Shown here: one piece after another, positions 57,981 through 64,000 of the stretch
Numbering within the stretch: the stretch's first letter is position 1
How the letters are laid out: each line of letters starts with the position of its first letter
Origin: Wurfbainia villosa
Lineage: Eukaryota > Streptophyta > Magnoliopsida > Zingiberales > Zingiberaceae
Reading direction: 5' to 3'
DNA length: 64,000 bases
Assembly (NCBI GenBank): GCA_025175895.1
Contig: CM045991.1
Coordinates: forward strand, 76,061,174-76,125,173
Position numbers and translations under genes: made by a program
The notes under the pieces: model-generated
Seen by the model: the letters and a program-made list of their open reading frames with translations, nothing else
Told to the model about the DNA's origin: nothing
Databases searched by the model: none

Positions 57981-59561
57981 TTAAAAGGATTCTGATTTAT
58001 GTGTCATGAGATACACATAACCATATCTACTGAAGTCATCAGTAAATGTAATGAAGTACCTGTAACCACCTCTAGCAACAACATTGAAAGGACCACATAC
58101 ATCACTATGTATAAGTCCTAACAAATCTGTTGCTCTTTCGCTGTGTCCACTAAAGGGAGTCTTGGTCATCTTGCCTAAAAGGCAAGATTCACATGTCTCA
58201 TATGATTCAAAATCAAATGAGTCTAGCAGCCCATCCTTATGGAGCTGAGATAAGAGACTCTCATTTATGTGACCTAAGTGACAGTGCCAGAGATAAGTTT
58301 GGTTCAACTCATTTGACTTGAACCTCTTGGTACTAATGTTATAGATAGGGCTCTCTAAGTCTAGAAAGTAGAGTCCGTTCATTAGAGGTGCACTACAATA
58401 GAACATATCATTTAAATAAACTGAACAACATTTGTTCTTTATTATAAATGAAAATCCTTTTTTGTCCAAACAAGAAACTGAAATGATGTTCTTGGTTAAG
58501 GCAGGCACATAACAACATTCATCTAATTCTAATACATGCCCATACGGCAAAGATAGATCATAAGTTCCTACAGCAACAACAGCAACTCTTGCTCTATTGC
58601 CTACTCGTAGGTCCACCTCGCCCTTTGTCAATGCCCTGCTATTTCTCTGTGCCTGCACATTGGTACAAATGTGAGATGCACATCCGGTATCTAATACCCA
58701 TGATGAAGAAATAGATAGATTGACTTCTATAACATTTATACCTGAAGTAGAAGTCTCACTTCTTTTCTTCTTAAGATCTTCCAGGTAAGCTTTGCAGTTA
58801 CGCTTCCCGTGTTCAGCTTCCTTGCAGTGGAAGCAAGCCCCTTCCTTGGCTACCCCTCCTTTGGGTTTAAGTTCTTTGCCTTTGCCCTTGGCTTGGGACT
58901 TTCCCTTACCTTTAGGCTTGCCCTTGCCTTTCTTCTTCTGCACCATCAAAATGGTGTCAGATTTACCCTTCTTAAGGTTAAGCTCATCAGTTCTCAACAT
59001 GCTGAGCATTTCAGGCAATGACTTATCAATTTCATTCATGTTATAATTCATGACAAATTGATTGAAGGCTTGTGGCAAAGATTGCAAGATCAGGTCAGTG
59101 GCCAGCTCTTGGCCAAGTGGGAATCCCAGCCTTTGTAGGTTTTCTACGTACCCAATCATCTTGAGTACATATGTACCTACGGGAGTCCCTTCTTGCATCT
59201 TGGACCCAAATAATGCCTTAGAGACTTCATATCTCTCATGCCTAGCTTGTCCTTGATATAGTTGACGAAGATGTCCAACCATATCATAAGCATTCATGAA
59301 CTCGTGCCGCTTCAAGCTCGAGAGTTCATGGTCGCGAGCATAAGACATGACACATCTAATGCATCATCTTGATGCTTCTTGTAAGCATCTTTGTCACCGC
59401 GAGGCGTGGGGGAGGTGCCTCGAATGGGCTGCTCCATGACATCTGACTTCCTTTCTTGGGTGAGAACAATTCTCAAGTTCTGTCACCCGGAAATTTGCTC
59501 CATTGAGCTTGTCATTCTCAAGGACAGAACGCAGGGAGAGAGTGTTCGTATTTATCGACAT
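57981..59561 (-). pseudogene. C gag, protease and integrase start
   Basis: Gag starts at ATG 59559-59561, is out of frame by about 59480, and is open again from 59348 to 57981 (455 aa). In that frame: capsid helices 1-125; a Lys/Gly-rich basic run 138-168; zinc knuckle C172-X2-C-X4-H180-X4-C185; protease WVLDTGC with Asp220; integrase zinc residues H355-H360 and C386-C389; first catalytic Asp416 (SDVCGP); then FTDDFSRYGYVY. It ends at a TAA where A has GAA, so one substitution cuts the integrase. It would make a Gag-protease fusion with part of integrase. Confidence 0.9.
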
Positions 59562-60350
59562 AGTTATCTACAACATACATAATGCAGAAAATTAATATCA
59601 TATTTCTTTTATTATTTAATTAGGCCTTTAATCAAATGATGCATCCATTGAATTATAGGAATTTTGTAGAATCGAGTTATGGATGTGGTCAAACCACATT
59701 ACTAGATTCATACAAACTAGCTATAATTCTTGCGGGACAAGATCCACATCATACTAAGCCTTGAGTTAGCTTTGGCTATATCACCCAAGACTTAGTATGA
59801 TCGGTGGGTAACACATTACCGATTACATCTCTATGCAACTCTTGTTTATAGGATCAAGACCCACATTTACAAAAGACCTTGAGTTAGCTTTGGCTAAATC
59901 GCCCAAGATTTAGTGTAAATGCGATCTTGACCTATCGTTCCAACTATTGGAATATGCCTATAGTTCTACTCGATCCAATTGAGTTTAACTAGTTTTGCTC
60001 AATCTAATTGAGCTTACTCTAACCCAAGCGTGATAGGCGGGACCAAGATTGTCCCTCCGCACCCTACCAAGATAATATGCGTTGCTCTGCTTTGGCAGAT
60101 TCAACAACAACAAATGATCGAGGTAGTGATGGGTATCAAGGCTCGGTAGGCATTTTCGAGTTGATTCGATTATGATCTAATCTAATCGTAATGTGTATCT
60201 TATACGCATTTTGGCCTTTATTATCCTATATTAGCATGCATCATATACATACATTAATTATTCTAGCATGCATCATATACATACAAGAACATTAACCTAG
60301 CATGCATCATATACATGTATTATATATACTATGCATCACATACATACAAG

Positions 60351-60398
<48 letters not shown>

Positions 60399-61217
60399 AC
60401 ATATATATATATAATTAAATGTGATATAGTCATGGCCCTACTACGATCTTCTCAAGCCAATGAGAAGATCGGACGGTCAACCTAAGGCTAGCGGCTTCTC
60501 CAAGCGCTTCCTTTGACCGCCATGTGTCGTCGTCACCCTTCTCGTAATCTCGTCTTCGAGTGGACTTTCCACCGCTCCATTTTGTACATTACAAATATGA
60601 AACTCGAGTTACATTCGAGTCTAAAAACTAATTACAACTAGAATATCAAAAGAAGAGGTACGATGCGCAGGTCGCATACACTATACAACACGCACAACCA
60701 CAAAACGGCACGCAGGCCGTATTATGAATTACAACACACATAATCCAATCAAATTGGGGTCATTAGGCCATGACAATCACAGAATTATACATAATTCTAA
60801 ATTATATATTTTTTATATAAATTTCTATAATTTTTCCTAATTTATTTTTTCAAATTAATGAGTCACCTCTCCGTAACGGTCCCGCTAAGCGGTTTCCGGG
60901 TGCGATCGCGGGACAAAGCCCCTTTCGGGGATAGGGAAGCGCCCATACTCGCAAAATTAACTTTGCGAGTGTCCCTACTATGATCCTACAGTGACTTAAG
61001 TCGCTGTCCCAAAAACCTAAAGTGAGAACTCGCCGTTTCGGAGAGTTTTTCTCGACGGTTGAAGCCTACAAGTGTCCCAACACTTGTTGCTTCGACTCTT
61101 TGAGAAAAATACCCAAAAATTCTATAAAATTAGGAAATTTACAGAAACATATAAATCGGTAATTTTTATATCTAATACAAAAATTACAAAGACGAAACAC
61201 ATACATGCTTCGCACGT
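59562..61217 (-). other. Untranslated leader of C
   Basis: 1.65 kb without a gene. Tandem GCATGCATCATATACATAC units at 60230-60350, an (AT)n tract at 60352-60396, and a palindrome-rich GC block at 60870-60960. Homologous in part to the leader of A. Confidence 0.7.
60352..60396. repeat. (AT)n microsatellite
   Basis: Uninterrupted AT run in the leader of C, followed by a second short run at 60402-60412. Confidence 0.95.
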
Positions 61218-61230
61218 GGCTCTGATACCA
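61218..61230 (-). promoter_or_regulatory. Primer binding site of C
   Basis: TGGTATCAGAGCC on the - strand, one base from the LTR. Confidence 0.88.
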
Positions 61231-61231
61231 C

Positions 61232-63063
61232 TGTTGGGTTTTTCCGAGCCGCAAAAACCGCTTTTTGCGTTGCGGAAACCTCGGAAGCCCCGACCACGGA
61301 TCCGTGCGAAGTATAAAAATATAAAAACATGTATGTGCTTACAAAAACCCTAGATCTACCTTAGATCTAAGAGGTTAGAACATTACCCTCGTAGCGATGC
61401 CCTTCGCTTATCCCGCTATCAAAAGTTCGTTGAACTCGAGAGTGTCAAGTGCACACTCCTCTATGGTATCCACACAAGCAATAGGTGGAGAAAGAGACAA
61501 ACTTGAGTGTGCTAGCACTCCTAGAAGATCTCGGCAAGATGAGGTTGGGAGAGGTAGAGAGTGAGAGGAAAAACACCAAGGAAGAAGATGATCCAAGAGT
61601 GTAACTCACCAAATGAATTCACCACCCATAACCCCTAAAGTGGCCGGCCACATTATGGCTTGGGAGGTTACATGCATGCATGTAACTCCCATGCCTCTTG
61701 GTCTTCCTCATGATGTGGCACCAATAGACAAAGTCAATGATGATGTGGAGCATCATCATTGGCCGGCCATGCCAAGTCATCATCATGACATGGCATTTGG
61801 TCAAGTCAAACTTGACCTTTCATCTTCCCTCTCAAGTCAAGTCAAACTTGACCTCTAATCTCCCATGGTTGATCAAATCTAACCACTTGACTCAAGTCAA
61901 TTTAATTTAATGAATCTCTATTCATTAATTTAAATTGATTTGATGAATCAAATATAAATTAGACTCATTCAACACTTGAATCAACTTGAGTCTAACTCAA
62001 TTAGTCTAATTTGGATTACTCTTAATCCAATTTGGTTCATCCCATGAACCTAATCCTCATGGTTCATCATATGAACCTAATCTCCATCTAATTGCTCTTA
62101 TGTGTGTGACCCTATAGGTTCTTGTAATGTTGGCAATGTCCCTAAACCGATTTAGGAACATAAGCAATGAGCGGTATCTAGCAACACATCATTGCTACCC
62201 AAGTTACAAGAATGTTGAGCTCCAACATCACCTTTGTGACTACTAATTGTGACTCTCACAATATGTGACAATGTCCCTCTATCCTTGACATCTAGATTGA
62301 CCAATCGAGGCATAGACCATGTCATCCTCGGTACAATCTAAATCTTGAACTCCAAGTAGACTCACTCTAATCAAATGAGCTTAATATCTCATATTGACTC
62401 ATTTGGGCATGGCCATGCACTTCGTGGTCTCACTCTATCAAGAATATCGATGTCACTCCCGTCATATAGGAGGGATAGATCCCATCTACATCACTCACAT
62501 CCCTCCGCATAATTTGTTACATACCCAGTAATCGCCTTTATAGTCCACCCATTTACGGGTGACGTTTGACGAAGCCAAAGTATGCAACTCCTTATGTAGG
62601 GAACCATGGTGACTTCAGGTCTAAGGACTAATAGTCATACTAATAGCCACATGAGAAAGTATATGACACTCATATAACGATCCACGATACTTTCTCATGG
62701 TGGGTCATTCAGTATACATTCTCCAATGCATACCCATGTGTCAACTTGATATCTCATATCCATGACTTGTGAGATCAAGTCATCTTGTTGACCTACATGC
62801 TAGTCTCTACGCATTAACAGTGTCCCTGAATGTTAATACTCGACTAGGAATGATTAAGAGTAGTGTTCTCTATATCATCTCATTATCGATTCAACCAATC
62901 GATTGATATAGATAAGAACCTACTACTCAAGGACATTATTATATTTAGTTATTTGGCACCAATACAAGTAAATATAATAACCATGCCTTTATAAATAGGA
63001 ATATGATACAATAAAGTCCATACAACAATTATCACATGATTGGCTCTAGGGCTTTCACTAACA
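61232..63063 (-). repeat. 5' LTR of C (1,832 bp)
   Basis: In element sense TGTTAGTGAAAGCCC to AAAAACCCAACA. The reference copy for the truncated 3' LTR and for C' (23056-24536). Contains GGCCGGCC palindromes at about 61635 and 61760. Confidence 0.92.
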
Positions 63064-64000
63064 ATATATATATGCAAATGCATGGTCATGCCTGCACACC
63101 CCACTCACTACCACGACCTCAGTGTTGCCTAGGTGGCACGACATGACAACTGTCCCAACTCAAAAACAACAACTTCTCTCGAGTGGCTGAGTGGGCAGTA
63201 TGAATAACTAGCGATAAGCTAAAGAGCCTTAGGCTACACAATGGGGGGTCCCTACTGCTGGCCACTCCGACTGACACTACCCATGAGTGGTCGAGTGCCA
63301 CACACCTAGGACAACAGCACACAACTCCAACTACCACTATCAATAGGTGTCGAGTGTGGCACAATAGATGATCTGCCCTCACACCAGTTGCTACTACCAT
63401 GAGTAACCGTGGAGGCAGGATGACTGACGACCCTCTCAACCACAAGGGAGACCAAGTCGCCAGCATGCATGCAAATGGAATGAATGCACAACCACACATA
63501 CGTACACCCACAACACACTCTCTGTCACTCAGAGAGTCGTATACAACTAACCATCGACCATGCTAAGACTTCCAGTCCATAGTGACACACCATCGACACC
63601 CACACTACCATGTACAAACATATGATCCGTAATAGTTATACAACGAAAGGTAAGATGATACAACAACCAACTCTACATTAAGGACATCACCCATCTCCGG
63701 ATGATTGTTCCTGACGACACGAGTCAAATCAACATCTATACTCAGCTACACCCCCCATGGTTAAACATCTAAAGATCTACATACCATAGCATCGGTAAGT
63801 TATAGCAACGATGAACGAAATATGACAACAACAATAATATATCTCAAAGTGCAAAGACTAAGTATGAAGCACAGATTAACATGAGTGGAGTCAAGGTACA
63901 ATATTAACAAAACTCATGAACTAAAATTAATCAACTACTTGACCAGGGTAGAATGTTACCCACCTGATTCGAAGACTTATCTGAGAATATCCACGTCTAA
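63064..64000 (-). repeat. 5' LTR of D, right piece
   Basis: Resumes G1-like LTR sequence (ATGCATGGTCATGCCTGC at 63078) after element C. It has one ACTCTCTG/CAGAGAGT stem-loop at 63517-63537 in place of the array of G1. It continues past the window end. The 130- and 70-aa minus frames at 63119-63518 are not genes. Confidence 0.82.

Larger units (their letters stand above)
54494..63063 (-). mobile_element. Copia element C (relative of A)
   Basis: 8.6 kb, minus strand: truncated 3' LTR (54494-55810), polypurine tract, decayed gag-pol with a 455-aa frame still open, leader, PBS and full 5' LTR (61232-63063). It is inserted in the LTR of D within a TA-rich tract. A TSD cannot be confirmed because the left end is truncated; the right flank is ATATA. 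Confidence 0.92.
51725..64000 (-). mobile_element. Gypsy element D, partial (G1 relative)
   Basis: Minus-strand element seen as internal remnant (51725-53518), PBS, and a 5' LTR starting at 53539. The LTR is split by element C at 54493/63064 and runs past the window end. The LTR and leader resemble G1. The rest of the element would lie left of E2, outside the window. Confidence 0.8.

Noticed and set aside
60870..60960. Possible tRNA or rRNA fragment in the GC-rich palindromic block of the C leader
   Set aside because: I could not form a cloverleaf or recognise conserved rRNA words.
63119..63518. 130- and 70-aa minus frames
   Set aside because: In the D LTR, overlapping in different phases, no domain.

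Overview
The window is plant nuclear DNA made almost entirely of nested LTR retrotransposons. I found no host gene, tRNA, rRNA, CRISPR array or bacterial-type operon. Several features point to a flowering plant with a large, repeat-rich genome: Ty1/copia and Ty3/gypsy domains, LTRs of 1.1 to 3.5 kb, primer binding sites of the tRNA-Met type (TGGTATCAGAGC), 5-bp target-site duplications and AT-rich spacers. The species cannot be told from this sequence.

Layout, left to right. (1) 1-11864: copia element A, + strand, whose 5' LTR starts before the window. A 3.5-kb solo gypsy-type LTR (S, 506-4002) sits in that 5' LTR with TSD CACAC. (2) 11865-23055: copia element E1 (SIRE/Maximus-like, - strand), of which we see gag, PBS and 5' LTR. 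Copia element B (12135-20956, - strand, TSD CTTCT) interrupts its gag. (3) 23056-24536: LTR fragment C' of the same family as element C. (4) 24537-51724: element E2, a gag-only relative of E1 on the - strand. Two gypsy chromovirus-type elements, G1 (26969-38294, TSD GGAGC) and G2 (39099-49339, TSD CTATA), lie inside its gag gene. (5) 51725-64000: gypsy element D, a relative of G1. It shows internal remnant, PBS and 5' LTR; copia element C (54494-63063, - strand) is inserted in that LTR.

Read from the junctions, the nesting is D > E2 > C' > E1 > A > S, six levels, with G1, G2, B and C as side insertions. S, B, G1 and G2 have both TSD copies in the window. The others rest on one junction, because their left halves lie outside the window.

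Almost every coding region is broken. The one intact long frame is the 544-aa gag of B. The gypsy elements keep only integrase/chromodomain scraps, and E2 has no pol at all. Several elements could therefore have moved only with enzymes supplied in trans.

The least expected signal is in the LTRs. Unrelated families carry arrays of short stem-loops or palindromes whose stems change on both sides together (CCAAG/CTTGG, CCAAC/GTTGG and CCAAGTG/CACTTGG in E1/E2; ACTCTCTA/TAGAGAGT against ACTCTCTG/CAGAGAGT in G1/D; CCACT/AGTGG and TCACT/AGTGA in G1/G2). A second palindrome, CAGTCGACTG, is clustered just upstream of the TATA position in the E-type LTRs. These are the best candidates for an undescribed regulatory or RNA-structural system.
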